64,000 nt of DNA from Bacteroidota bacterium (GTDB lineage: Bacteria; Bacteroidota; Bacteroidia; Bacteroidales; FEN-979): contig JAPLDH010000079.1 in NCBI GenBank assembly GCA_026391355.1, positions 1 through 64,000 of the forward strand. The letters are read 5' to 3'. Of this stretch, positions 34,032-44,600 are shown piece by piece (positions within the stretch are counted from its first letter, which is position 1; each line of letters opens with the position of its first letter). Position numbers and translations under genes: made by a program. Under the pieces are notes generated by a model. That model saw nothing but the letters and a program-made list of their open reading frames with translations, was not told where the DNA came from and made no database searches.

Positions 34032-35555
34032 ATGACGCTAATAGTTTCCGGATCAGGACTGACCATCGAGAATGTTGTAAAAGTTGCACGTTACAACGAA
34101 TCAGTAGCATTGGACCCAAAGGCCATTGAAAGGATCAATACCTGCAGGGCAATGCTTGAGAAAAAAATTGTCGCCCATGAAATCATGTATGGGGTGAACA
34201 CCGGTATCGGTGAGTTTTCAGAAGTTATTCTGAATGATGACCAGGTGAAGGATTTTCAGCGTTACCTGGTATATAACCATGCAGCAGGAATTGGTGATCC
34301 GATGCCGTTGGAGTATGTGAGAGCTGCCATGTTGAGCCGCATCAATGTGCATGCTCATGGCAATTCAGGAAACCGCCTGGAGATCACCCAAACCCTTGTG
34401 GAGATGCTGAACAAGGGAGTAACGCCTTTTGTTTGTCAGAAAGGATCGGTAGGTGCTTCAGGCGACCTTGCTCCGATGTCGCAGATTGCATTGCTCATGA
34501 TGGGCGAAGGGAAAGCCTATTATAATGGTGAGCTGTTACCAGGTAGTGAAGCCATGTCAAAGGCATGCATACCCGTTCCCGGGTTAATGGCCAGGGACGG
34601 CCTTGCGACGATCAATGGATGTAATGTATTTACCTCAATGAGCGCGTTGTACTTATATGATGCGAACAACTTTTTGAAACAGGCGGAAATCGCTGCATCT
34701 TTGTCTCTGGAAGCCTTAAAGGCCAACCTGGGGCCTTACAAAGCAAAAATACATGAAGCCCGCGGTTTCAAAGGTGCCATCAGGAGTGCAAATGCAATCA
34801 GGAAATGTGTTGCCGGTGGTGATCTTGCAGAAGGAAAGTTGAAAAGCAAGGTACAGGATGCCTACTCTATGCGTTCAACCCCCCAGGTGATTGGAGCTGC
34901 ACACGATGCCCTCGCTTATGCACGATCACAGGTCGAGATCGAATTGAACGGAGTGGGCGATAACCCGATCTTCTTCCCGGAAGAAAATCTAGCGCTTTCC
35001 GGCGCCAATTTTCAGGGATCTCCCATTTCAGTTCCCATGGATATGGCAGGGTATATCATTACAATGGTGTGCGTATTATCAGAAAGAAGAATGAACAGGT
35101 TGAATAATCCAGCCCTGAGTGTCGGTTTACCGGCCTTCCTCACCAAAGGTGCCGGGATGTTTTCCGGACTTATGTTGAGCCAATATACTGCCGATATGCA
35201 GATCGTCGAACAACGGATCCTTTCCGCCCCGGCATCCATACAGTCGATTCCTGCAGCAGCGGACCAGGAGGACTTTGTTTCCATGGGAATGAATACTGCC
35301 ATTAAAAATACGCAGATCCTCGATAATGCTTACGGAATACTCGGCATCGAATTCATGGCTGCTGCCCAGGCATTGGATTTCAGGGACTTTAATTTCGGTG
35401 CAGGCACAAAGAAAGCTAAGGAAGTAATCCGGAACTATGTTGAATTCCTTGATATCGACCGTCCGCTTTATGATGATCACACAAAAATGAAAGAACTTGT
35501 CAAAAGCTGCGAAATACTCAGAGAAGTGGAGAACGTCGTGGGATCCCTCGAATAA
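34032..35555 (+). CDS. MIO-dependent aromatic amino acid ammonia-lyase, HutH-like
   Basis: This 507-residue protein is full length for the histidine/phenylalanine ammonia-lyase family. A142-S143-G144 in GSVGASGDLAPMS forms the MIO prosthetic group, and Y53 of YGVNTGIG is the catalytic base. Histidine lyases carry Ser-His at the substrate-selecting pair and QEDH later; here the pair is N82-H83 (LVYNHAAGIG) and the later motif is Q412-E-D-F415. It is therefore closest to HutH, but substrate is open (histidine, or possibly another aromatic amino acid). No hutU, hutI or ftcD is nearby, unlike a histidine-degradation operon. Two small membrane protein genes follow closely, starting 8 bases later. 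Confidence 0.8.
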   Translation: MTLIVSGSGLTIENVVKVARYNESVALDPKAIERINTCRAMLEKKIVAHEIMYGVNTGIGEFSEVILNDDQVKDFQRYLVYNHAAGIGDPMPLEYVRAAMLSRINVHAHGNSGNRLEITQTLVEMLNKGVTPFVCQKGSVGASGDLAPMSQIALLMMGEGKAYYNGELLPGSEAMSKACIPVPGLMARDGLATINGCNVFTSMSALYLYDANNFLKQAEIAASLSLEALKANLGPYKAKIHEARGFKGAIRSANAIRKCVAGGDLAEGKLKSKVQDAYSMRSTPQVIGAAHDALAYARSQVEIELNGVGDNPIFFPEENLALSGANFQGSPISVPMDMAGYIITMVCVLSERRMNRLNNPALSVGLPAFLTKGAGMFSGLMLSQYTADMQIVEQRILSAPASIQSIPAAADQEDFVSMGMNTAIKNTQILDNAYGILGIEFMAAAQALDFRDFNFGAGTKKAKEVIRNYVEFLDIDRPLYDDHTKMKELVKSCEILREVENVVGSLE

Positions 35556-35563
35556 ACTGCCAG

Positions 35564-36004
35564 ATGGAAGAACTGAATCCGCAACCGGCATCGGAGATCA
35601 AGACAAAAAGACCTCTCTTTCTTACCGTTCTATGTATCCTTACTTTTATCGGGAGTGGATTGAATTTCATTTCGAGCCTTCTGATATCCATCTTTTTTGA
35701 TACATTCCGGGCTGTTGCGGGAGAGCTGGCAAAAACCCTTGATTTTCCAGGGATGGATATGATCCTTAACGCTTCACACTTTTTCTTTGTGGCCTCCTTT
35801 CTGATCTATGCGATTTCCGCTTTTGGTGCATACCAGATGTGGAACCTGCTGAAAAGAGGATTTCATATCTATACCATTTCACAGATCCTTCTCATTATTT
35901 CTCCAATGTATTTTTTTAAATTAGCTACTCCATCCATAGCAGATATAATCTTTTCAGGCCTATTTATTCTACTGTATGCTAACAATTTAAAACACTTGGC
36001 ATAA
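35564..36004 (+). CDS. Small four-helix membrane protein
   Basis: This 146-residue protein has a short hydrophilic start (MEELNPQPASEIKTKRPLFL) and four hydrophobic segments of about 20 residues, ending in LFILLYANNLKHLA. It is a paralogue of the next gene: both have a Pro-rich tail leading into RPLFLTV and a similar helix pattern. I recognise no function; such pairs are common as uncharacterised Bacteroidota inner-membrane proteins. It starts 8 bases after the ammonia-lyase stop, so it is probably co-transcribed. Confidence 0.7.
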   Translation: MEELNPQPASEIKTKRPLFLTVLCILTFIGSGLNFISSLLISIFFDTFRAVAGELAKTLDFPGMDMILNASHFFFVASFLIYAISAFGAYQMWNLLKRGFHIYTISQILLIISPMYFFKLATPSIADIIFSGLFILLYANNLKHLA

Positions 36005-36005
36005 G

Positions 36006-36428
36006 ATGCTTCCCGACAAACAAACAGCGGAAATTCCGCAGATTTCTGCGCCTTCACGACCATTATTCCTTACGGTAATATGCCTGTTCGCTTTCGTATT
36101 TTTTGGCATCATTGCCATCCTGTTTCTATTGTCGGTATTCTGGTCCGGCAGGATTACCGAAGTAATCAATCAATACATGCTCCAGGAAAAATACGCTCAT
36201 TTCCAGATCATCCTGATAACCCTTGGCGGTTTTATTTTTCATGCGGTTGCCTTTGCAGGGATTATCCTGATCTGGAATCTGAAAAGGACAGGTTATATCC
36301 TTTTCGCAATCCCTGTTTTGCTGATTTCCGGTTATCAGCTTTTTAATCACAACATCCCTGTTTCTTCCGTTGCTGTTTATATTGCCCTCCTGATCCTTTT
36401 TGGTTTGTTTTTCCGCAAACTCAGGTAA
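36006..36428 (+). CDS. Small four-helix membrane protein (paralogue)
   Basis: This 140-residue protein starts one base after the previous stop. It shows the same plan: hydrophilic start (MLPDKQTAEIPQISAPS), then RPLFLTVICLFAFVFFGIIA and three more hydrophobic segments, ending LFFRKLR. It is a tandem duplicate of its neighbour by layout and by the shared RPLFLTV entry to helix 1. Function unknown. Confidence 0.7.
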   Translation: MLPDKQTAEIPQISAPSRPLFLTVICLFAFVFFGIIAILFLLSVFWSGRITEVINQYMLQEKYAHFQIILITLGGFIFHAVAFAGIILIWNLKRTGYILFAIPVLLISGYQLFNHNIPVSSVAVYIALLILFGLFFRKLR

Positions 36429-36722
36429 CCGTTCATAAAATTCAATTTATTCATAAATAGCTGCCTTAAAAGCAGTAAGCCTATTCAATTTAGGAACATC
36501 GGAATATTTGTGTAAAAAAATCTCACAAATAGTGATTTTTTTTGTATATTTATTTCTGTTTTTGAAAATTTAATTATAAAATTGCATAATCATTGCATCG
36601 GCCGGAGAATATATGTTAACTATATCATGTTTATTGGAGGATATACTGCGATGTTTTCCAATAAATTTTCATTTTTTTATTCCACTGATTATTAACCCTA
36701 TTACTAACCAAAATTAAAAATT
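36429..36722 (+). promoter_or_regulatory. Leader region of the first SusCD pair
   Basis: This 294-base AT-rich gap contains no gene. It probably holds the promoter and a long 5' leader for susC, but no clean TAnnTTTG was found. The final 35 bases carry a conserved block (36690-36703) shared with the second susC leader. Confidence 0.5.
36690..36703 (+). promoter_or_regulatory. Shared SusC leader motif, copy 1
   Basis: TATTAACCCTATTA begins exactly 33 bases before the first susC ATG. An identical 14-base copy lies at the same distance before the second susC (41659-41672). The match in sequence and spacing points to a leader element kept by duplication or by function, for instance in translation. 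Confidence 0.65.
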
Positions 36723-39700
36723 ATGAGAAAATTTACGATTTTCCTTGTCTTACTTCTATTTGTAGGCCTGGAAGGAGTGCTGGCACAACAAACCCGGGTG
36801 ATAACCGGTACTGTTACTTCCTCGGAGGATAAATCTCCGATTCCGGGTGTAACCGTGGTTGTGAAAGGTACCACCATCGGTACCACAACAAATATTGACG
36901 GTAAGTATGTACTGTCTGTTCCGGCAAAGTATAATGTACTTACTTTTTCTTTTGTGGGGATGAAATCCTTGGAAGTTAAGCTTGGAGAATCACCCACTGT
37001 AGATATCGCTATGGAATCTGACATTATGAAAATGAATGAGGTTGTCGTCACAGCAATAGGGATTCCCCGCGAAACAAAGGCTTTGAGCTATTCAGTTCAG
37101 AATGTTGGCGGGGACGATATACAGAAATCTGCCCAAAGCGATATTATCAACTCACTGCAAGGCAAGGTTTCTGACGTTCAGATCATTAATTCATCCGGTG
37201 TTGCCGGCGCTGCAGCCTATATCCAGATCCGTGGTGTACAATCACTGAACGGGAACAACATGCCGCTCTTTGTCGTTGACGGTGTTCCCATTGAAAGTGG
37301 AACTACCTCATCAGGAACAGGCGGTGGAATCAACAATGTTGACGGTGTTGCACAAGGAAACCGTGCCATGGATATCAACCCCGATGACATTGAATCCGTC
37401 AATGTGCTTAAGGGTGGCGCGGCTACTGCATTGTATGGGTTACGCGCTGCTTCAGGTGCTATTATCATCACCACAAAGAAGGGACATTCAACTACAGGGA
37501 AAAAAGTCAGTGTTAATTTCAACACTTCCGTTCAATTTGACCAGGTAAGCAAGTTACCTAGCCGTCAAAATCAATATTCACAAGGTTCAGGCGGAAAATG
37601 GATTTCAGGGAACAGCTTGAGCTGGGGAGCAAAAATTGACACCTGTGCTTATAATCCGACATCGATTTCCGCTACAAATCCGTATTGGCAGGGATTCGAC
37701 ATTGGCGGGGCCATTGTCAGCAAAAACAATCCATTGGGAACAGGTGGCGCAATCCAGACGTATGATCCTTATGATTTCTTCCAAACGGGCATAACAACCA
37801 ACAATTCATTAGCTCTTTCCGGAGGAAGCGATGTTTCTACTTTCTATTTCAGCTTTTCCGATAACCAGCAGAAAGGAATTGTTCCGAATAATAAATTCCG
37901 CAGGAATACCTTCAAATTAAGTGGAGAAACCAAGCTTAGCGATAAATTTAAAATCGGTGGAAGCGTCAATTACATCATAACATCTGCTGATCGTATTCAA
38001 CAGGGATCCAACACATCAGGGGTAATGCTTGGTTTGCTTAGAACCCCATGCACCTTCGATAATGCAGCCGGTTATCTCAATCCTGATCCGGTGAACCACC
38101 CAAGCCTCCTGGAACGCACCTATCGTCATGGTGCCGGTTATGATAACCCTTACTGGACTGCCAACATGAACAAATATACTGATAAAACCAACCGTATGAT
38201 TGGCAGTATGGAAGCTGACTATCTTGCTACCAAATGGCTGACCTTCACTTACAGGATTGGTGTTGACTTTTTCGATACCAAGATCAAAGATCAACTGGCC
38301 GTTGGTTCCAGAACATTCCCATCAGGATGGAACAGGGATAATACCCAACTGAGCAAGGACTTCAACCAGGATATTTTTATGAGCATTGATAAAGACTTTG
38401 CAAAAGATTTCAACTTGCATTTCGTTTTAGGGAACAACATGTTTCAATCTTATTTCACAGGTCTGAATACACAGGCAACCGGATTGATCATCCCTGAATA
38501 TTATGATCTTAACAATACTACGACCATTTCAGCGAATACACAAACCTTTGAGGTCAGGAGAGCAGGTTGGTACGGCGATCTTCAGTTGGCATGGAAAAGC
38601 ATGGTTTATCTGAGTGTTACCGGCAGAAATGACTGGTCAACCACACTTCCGGAAGGGAAAAACTCCTTCTTCTATCCTTCTGTAGGTGGTGGTTTCATCT
38701 TCACACAGTTACCCGGCCTGAAAGATAACAAGATATTACCCTATGGAAAACTGAGGGTGTCCTATTCCATTGTTGCAAAGGATGCCGATCCTTACAGCAC
38801 ATTCACTTCCTATGGACCCCCGGTCATAGCAGATGGATGGACAACAGGACTGATCTGGCCGTGGGAAGGAACCACCGGTTACGGTAAGGGTGTCATCATT
38901 CTCAGTAACGTACAGTACCAACAGTTAGGAAATAACGAACTGAAACCTGAAAAGACCAAATCATTCGAAATTGGCGCCGATCTCAAATTTATCGAAAACA
39001 GGATAGGTTTGGCCTATACTTATTTTAGTAATAAAGGTGAAGATCTAATTTTGCCGGTTCCCATTGCTACCTCTACAGGTTATGCACAGCAGGTTAAGAA
39101 TGCCGGTTCTATGAAAACACAAGGCCATGAATTCACCCTCGATATTGTTCCAATAAAAACAAAGAACTGGGAATGGAATATTACTGTTAACTTCTCAAAG
39201 ATCACCAATAAGGTATTAGCCCTTGCTCCGGGGATCGAGAACCTTTTCCTTGGTGGGTTTACGGATCCCCAGATCCGTGCAGTGGTTGGACAGCCTTACC
39301 GTTCAATCTACGGATTTGACTGGGTAAGGGATCCCAATTCAGGAAAAGTTGTAATTGACGATCAAAAACTGAATCCGGACGGATCCAACAATGATCACTA
39401 TGGATATCCAACAGCCGATGCCACTATGAAAGCCATTGGAAATGTTGATCCCGATTGGACAATGGGTGCAGGAACCAACCTTCGCTGGAAGGACCTGAGC
39501 CTCTATTTACTGTTTGATATCAAGTCAGGTGGGAAAATGTGGGATGGTACCCGTGGTGTTATGGTTTATTTCGGAACTGCCGGCGAAACAGCTTCCAGGG
39601 ATGAAAATTACACTTTTGACGGAGTTCTTGCATCCAATCCAACCCAATCCAATAATATTAATGTTAAGTTGGATCAGGCATGGCGTAATGGTGAAGGCAG

Positions 39701-39977
39701 CGGTTTCAGCGGTCCTTCCATCGACTATATTGAAAAATCAAACTGGGTTCGTTTGAGAACGGTTACTTTATCATATTCTCTTACTAAATTACTGAAGAAA
39801 ACCTTCATAAAAGGTCTTGATATATTCTTCACCGGGACAAATCTCTGGTTAGATACCCCATATAAGGGCATTGATCCGGAAACGAATTTATTGGGAACCT
39901 CCAACGCCCAGGGTATGGACTATTTCAACATGCCGGGAACCAAAAGCTATACTTTAGGGTTGAACCTGGCTTTCTAG
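36723..39977 (+). CDS. SusC/RagA-family TonB-linked outer-membrane protein
   Basis: This 1084-residue outer-membrane importer has a signal peptide (FTIFLVLLLFVGLEGVLAQ), a CarboxypepD_reg-like domain (ITGTVTSSEDKSPIPGVTVV, about 25-105), the SusC signature plug (IQIRGVQSLNGNNMPLFVVD and VLKGGAATALYGLRAASGAI) and a large barrel ending in phenylalanine (LGLNLAF). It lacks an STN domain, so direct anti-sigma signalling is not expected. With the SusD partner 20 bases downstream it forms a lidded importer for glycans or peptides. No glycosidase or peptidase gene is nearby to show the substrate. It is homologous to the second SusC in the window. Confidence 0.95.
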   Translation: MRKFTIFLVLLLFVGLEGVLAQQTRVITGTVTSSEDKSPIPGVTVVVKGTTIGTTTNIDGKYVLSVPAKYNVLTFSFVGMKSLEVKLGESPTVDIAMESDIMKMNEVVVTAIGIPRETKALSYSVQNVGGDDIQKSAQSDIINSLQGKVSDVQIINSSGVAGAAAYIQIRGVQSLNGNNMPLFVVDGVPIESGTTSSGTGGGINNVDGVAQGNRAMDINPDDIESVNVLKGGAATALYGLRAASGAIIITTKKGHSTTGKKVSVNFNTSVQFDQVSKLPSRQNQYSQGSGGKWISGNSLSWGAKIDTCAYNPTSISATNPYWQGFDIGGAIVSKNNPLGTGGAIQTYDPYDFFQTGITTNNSLALSGGSDVSTFYFSFSDNQQKGIVPNNKFRRNTFKLSGETKLSDKFKIGGSVNYIITSADRIQQGSNTSGVMLGLLRTPCTFDNAAGYLNPDPVNHPSLLERTYRHGAGYDNPYWTANMNKYTDKTNRMIGSMEADYLATKWLTFTYRIGVDFFDTKIKDQLAVGSRTFPSGWNRDNTQLSKDFNQDIFMSIDKDFAKDFNLHFVLGNNMFQSYFTGLNTQATGLIIPEYYDLNNTTTISANTQTFEVRRAGWYGDLQLAWKSMVYLSVTGRNDWSTTLPEGKNSFFYPSVGGGFIFTQLPGLKDNKILPYGKLRVSYSIVAKDADPYSTFTSYGPPVIADGWTTGLIWPWEGTTGYGKGVIILSNVQYQQLGNNELKPEKTKSFEIGADLKFIENRIGLAYTYFSNKGEDLILPVPIATSTGYAQQVKNAGSMKTQGHEFTLDIVPIKTKNWEWNITVNFSKITNKVLALAPGIENLFLGGFTDPQIRAVVGQPYRSIYGFDWVRDPNSGKVVIDDQKLNPDGSNNDHYGYPTADATMKAIGNVDPDWTMGAGTNLRWKDLSLYLLFDIKSGGKMWDGTRGVMVYFGTAGETASRDENYTFDGVLASNPTQSNNINVKLDQAWRNGEGSGFSGPSIDYIEKSNWVRLRTVTLSYSLTKLLKKTFIKGLDIFFTGTNLWLDTPYKGIDPETNLLGTSNAQGMDYFNMPGTKSYTLGLNLAF

Positions 39978-40024
39978 TCCTCACAATTTAATAAGAAATG
40001 ATTAATAACAAAAAATCAAACAAT

Positions 40025-41440
40025 ATGAAAAAAATAAATTTCAAATTAATTGGGCTCATGGTATTGGTGATTCTGACGCTCGGTTCATGCAAAAAGTGGA
40101 TCGATACCGGGATCAATAAGGTACCCGATTCTCCGGATGATGCGCCTATGTTTACCTTACTGGCTTCAATAGAAGCTAATATGGCTTACAATACCATCGG
40201 TGGCACTGATATCAATATGCCAACCTGTATTTGGATCCAGCAACTTCATGGCATTGCCCGTCAGGGAGCCTCGGAAGGAATCTATATATGGAGAGATGGT
40301 GATGTTAATAACCAGTGGAATACCAACTACTCCCGTACAATGATCGACATTTATACAATGCTGAATAAAGCCAGAACTGCCAAACATCCTTATTATACAG
40401 GGATTGGAGAAGTGCTGATGGCTTATTCACTGGGAATCACAACGGATGTATGGAATGATATTCCGTACACCGAAGCTTTCCTGGGTCAAGACAATCTTGC
40501 ACCGAAGTTTGACACCCAGGATACTATCTATGTTAAAATCAAAGGGCTCCTCGACGATGCCATCAATAATCAATTAAACCAGACATATGCCGATATCCCC
40601 AAACAGGATGTTATTTATGCCGGTGATCCCGCATTGTGGTTAAAGGCTGCTTATGCATTACGGGCTCGCTTTGCATTACATCTTTCAAAAATCAGAGGAA
40701 ACCAGGCATACGTCGATGCATTGGCTGATATCCCCAATGCATTTGCTGCCAACGCTGATGATATGCTGGTACCATTCCCTGGCACCCCCGGCCAGCAGAA
40801 CCCTTTCTTCCAGTTCATGGATCAGAGAACTGATGCGGCTATGGATTCAGTTTTTATCGAAAATCTGAAAACCGGAGTTGCAGGGGTTGACCCGCGTCTC
40901 ACTGTTTATGCCTTACCAACTCCTGCCGGTGATTATGTGGGCGCCGGGTGGGAATATGCTGGTGAGGATGTTTCAGCTCCCGGTCCTGCTTTTGCAGATG
41001 CTGCTGCTCCTGTTCAGTTCATTACTTATGCTGAATGTCTCTTTATCAAAACAGAATGTGAATTCAAGACGGGTGTTGCAGAAGCAACGGTTCAAACCGA
41101 TCTCGTTTCTGCAGTATCCGCTTCCATGGACAAATGGGGAGTATTGGATCCTGTCTATATGCATGTTTATGATTCAGTTGCAAAGACCCTGAGCGGTGCT
41201 GCTTTATTCCATGAGATCATGTACCAGAAATATGTCGCCCTGGTTTACCAGGCCGAAGCTTTCAACGACTGGAGAAGGACCGACAATGTGATCGGCCTCA
41301 ACCCGAATCCTCATGGTTCACTCAATAATATCCCAAGGAGATTCCCCTATTCAACCGATGAAAAATCGTACAATCCAAACACACCCAAGAATGTAACCAT
41401 TTCCGACCGTGTTTGGTGGGATGCTCTTGTGAGCAAATAA
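40025..41440 (+). CDS. SusD/RagB-like lipoprotein (SusD-like_2 type)
   Basis: The frame opens at 39998, but the ATG at 40025 gives a proper lipoprotein signal (MKKINFKLIGLMVLVILTLG, then SC with the lipobox cysteine), 471 residues. TPR-like helices with EVLMAYSLGITTDVWNDIPY, and a late VALVYQAEAFNDWRRTDN, fit the SusD-like_2 branch that partners SusC. It would cap the barrel at the cell surface and help choose the ligand. A terminator follows at 41459-41495, so this pair is a separate unit from the next. Confidence 0.93.
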   Translation: MKKINFKLIGLMVLVILTLGSCKKWIDTGINKVPDSPDDAPMFTLLASIEANMAYNTIGGTDINMPTCIWIQQLHGIARQGASEGIYIWRDGDVNNQWNTNYSRTMIDIYTMLNKARTAKHPYYTGIGEVLMAYSLGITTDVWNDIPYTEAFLGQDNLAPKFDTQDTIYVKIKGLLDDAINNQLNQTYADIPKQDVIYAGDPALWLKAAYALRARFALHLSKIRGNQAYVDALADIPNAFAANADDMLVPFPGTPGQQNPFFQFMDQRTDAAMDSVFIENLKTGVAGVDPRLTVYALPTPAGDYVGAGWEYAGEDVSAPGPAFADAAAPVQFITYAECLFIKTECEFKTGVAEATVQTDLVSAVSASMDKWGVLDPVYMHVYDSVAKTLSGAALFHEIMYQKYVALVYQAEAFNDWRRTDNVIGLNPNPHGSLNNIPRRFPYSTDEKSYNPNTPKNVTISDRVWWDALVSK

Positions 41441-41458
41441 TACCTGGATATTAAGGTA

Positions 41459-41495
41459 AAAGGAGGCTGTCCCAAAAGGGTGGCCTCTTTTTTTT
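41459..41495 (+). terminator. Rho-independent terminator after the first SusCD pair
   Basis: GAGGC and GCCTC arms, with CCC-AAAA-GGG inside, are followed by nine Ts, about 20 bases after the SusD stop. Confidence 0.88.
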
Positions 41496-41658
41496 AAAAA
41501 AACATTTTTATATATCTTAATATTTCTTGTTTATACAAAAAATAATTTTTATTATTGTGTCATCATTACACATCATCCCTGAACCTTAAGTAAAATAATA
41601 TCCTGATGAATCCATCCACTCTTTATCCTTCTAAAGGTTGTTCATCATTTTCACTGAG

Positions 41659-41672
41659 TATTAACCCTATTA
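41659..41672 (+). promoter_or_regulatory. Shared SusC leader motif, copy 2
   Basis: TATTAACCCTATTA begins 33 bases before the second susC ATG, identical to 36690-36703. Downstream both leaders keep an AAAATTA block before the ATG. The preceding 160 bases hold an AT-rich stretch that probably carries the promoter. Confidence 0.65.
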
Positions 41673-41691
41673 TCCATTAAAATTACTAGTT

Positions 41692-44600
41692 ATGAGAAAA
41701 TTTACAATTTTCCTTGCTCTTATGTTTTTCATAGGAATGCAGGTGGCCAATGCCCAACGGACGATTTCCGGTAAAGTGATCAGCGCGGAGGATAAATCTC
41801 CGATACCTGGCGCTACCGTGATCGTGAAGGGAACTACCATTGGCATAATCACAGATGCTGACGGAAATTTTAAGTTGACGGTCCCGAAGGACAAGAAATT
41901 TATCCTGGTTTCATATGTTGGAATGAGAACTATTGAAATCGAACTTACTGAGGCATCTGAGTATAATTTTGCACTGGAAGCATCCGTTCACCAGCTCGAA
42001 AGTGTTGTCGTTACTGCTTTGGGTATCCCCAGAGAGAAAAAGTCATTGGGATATGCAACGCAGGAAGTCAAAGGAGATCAAATTTCCACGATCAAATCTG
42101 ACAACTTCGTAAACTCACTTTCAGGGAAAGTTTCCGGTGTTCAGGTCAAAAAGACCACCAACATCGGAGGATCTACCAATATCCTTCTTCGTGGAAGCAA
42201 ATCATTGACAGGTGATAATCAGGCATTATTTGTTATTGACGGGGTTCCGGTCAGTAATGCCATAACAAACACAACAGCCCAGCAACAGGATGGTGTTGGC
42301 TATGACTTTGGTAATGCAGCTTCCGATATCAACGCTGATGACATAGAATCGGTCAACGTTTTGAAAGGCGCTGCAGCTACAGCTCTTTATGGTTCAAGGG
42401 CTGCGAATGGGGTGATTATGATTACCACAAAGAAAGGAACCGGGGCAACCAATCTGGTGAAAAAAGGGATCGGTGTAACCCTGAGTACCGGCGTTACTGT
42501 TGGATGGGTAGATAAAAGCACCTTCCCAACCTACCAGGAGAAGTACGGTGGCGGATATGGCCATTATTATGCAGGCCCGGGCAATTATTGGTATATGAGG
42601 GATCTGAATGGTGACGGTGTGGATGAACAATGTGTTGTGACTTCAGAAGACGCATCATACGGAGCTCCGTTTGATGGCTCCCTGGTGTACCAGTGGGATG
42701 CCGTAGATAAACGATCACCAAATTACCTGAAAGCCACTCCATGGGTTGCTGCAAAAAACGGCCCCATTACTTTCTTTAAAAACCCTACAACCTACAATAC
42801 CTCACTTTCCATTGATAATACATATACTTCAGGTTCTTACCGTTTATCTTACACCAATTATAAGCAGGACGGGTTGGTACCGAACAGTTCACTTAAAAAG
42901 GATAACTTCATGCTGAACGGAAGCTGGAAAGTAACAGATCGCCTTACTGCAACAGGAAGCGGTTCTTATAGTACCCAAAAAGGTACAGGCCGTAACTCAA
43001 CCGGTTATAATGATAATATAATGGGTTCCTTCCGCCAGTGGATGCAAACCAATGTCGATATACAGGAACAGAAAGACGCTTTCTTCTCCACAAGGGACAA
43101 TATGACCTGGAACTGGGCCGATCCGACCGTGGAAACCCCTATTTTCTGGGATAACTATTACTGGACCCGTTATATGAATTATGAAACAGACAAGAGAAAC
43201 CGTTTCATTGGTAACATGTCGCTGAATTATAAGGTTGCCTCCTGGCTTGATATCTTCGGTCGTATTTCTGCTGACGCTTACAATGAATTACAGGAAGAAA
43301 GAAGAGCTATCGGAAGTATTGCCACAACCTTCGGAATCGGCAGCGGCGCTGACGGCAGCTTAACCCGCAGTGACCAGGGATCAGGTTACCTGAGAAGGGA
43401 TATCGCCTTCAGTGAATACAACTATGACCTTATGGCCAATTTCAACAAAGATCTGTCAAAGAGCTTCAATTTAAAAGGTGTTATTGGATTGAATGTCCGG
43501 AGAACAAATTATGACAGGATCATCAGTTCTACCAATGGTGGTCTTTCTGTACCTGAAATCTATTCCTTGCAGAACAGCGTTGGCCCCCTGCCACTATCAA
43601 AAGAACTGGCTTCGAAAGTTGGAGTGGATGGCCTCTATGCAAGCGCTTCCCTGGGATTTAAGAGCCTGATCTATGTCGATGCAACAGTTCGCCGGGATCA
43701 TTCTTCAACCTTACCTGTCAACCATAGCGTTTACTACTACCCATCCATTGCAGGCAGCTTCGTTTTCTCCAACCTGAAAGGGATAAAAGACAGTAAGTGG
43801 CTTTCTTTTGGAAAACTGCGTGTAAACTATGCTCAGGTTGGTAATGGCGCCAGTTTTGACCAGCTTACCGACAATTATGTAATCGTTACCCCGATGAACA
43901 GCCCGATCACATCCGTTGCAGGAACAAAGAAGAATGCAGACCTGAAACCGGAAAGGACCAATAGCCTCGAAGGTGGTATTGAAATGAGTTTCTTTGGAAG
44001 AAGAGTTGGTTTTGATGTTGCAATATACAAAACCAATACTGTTGACCAAATCCTTCCTCTTGCCATCTCAACTTCCACCGGTTACAATTTTAAGAACATC
44101 AATGCCGGTGAAATTGAAAACAAAGGTATCGAGCTCTCCCTCACAGGTACGCCGGTTAAATCCAACAATTTCAGTTGGAATATTACGGTCAACTGGTCCA
44201 AGAACTGGAATAAGGTGGTTTCCCTGTTGGAAGGTGTTGAAAATCTCCAGTTGGGATCTTTCCAGGGTGGAGTTACCATCAATGCCAGGGTTGGACAGCC
44301 CTATGGTGTCATATGCGGAACCGATTATACATACCTCAACGGAAAAAGAGTGATCAATGCAACAACCGGACGTTATGTCGTATCCTTTACATCCAATAAC
44401 GTTCTCGGGAATGTCAACCCCGACTGGAATGGTGGTATGTTAAATACGTTTACCTATAAGAACCTTTCACTGGGATTCCTTATCGATGTTCAGAAAGGTG
44501 GCGATATTTTCTCACTCGATATGTCATATGGCCTGGCAACCGGACTTTACCCCGAAACTGCCGTTACGAATGACCTTGGAAACCCTGTAAGAGATCCTAT

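Noticed and set aside
36429-36722. tRNA or riboswitch before susC
   Set aside because: No cloverleaf, TTCGA-type loop or known aptamer pattern was seen; the region is simply AT-rich.
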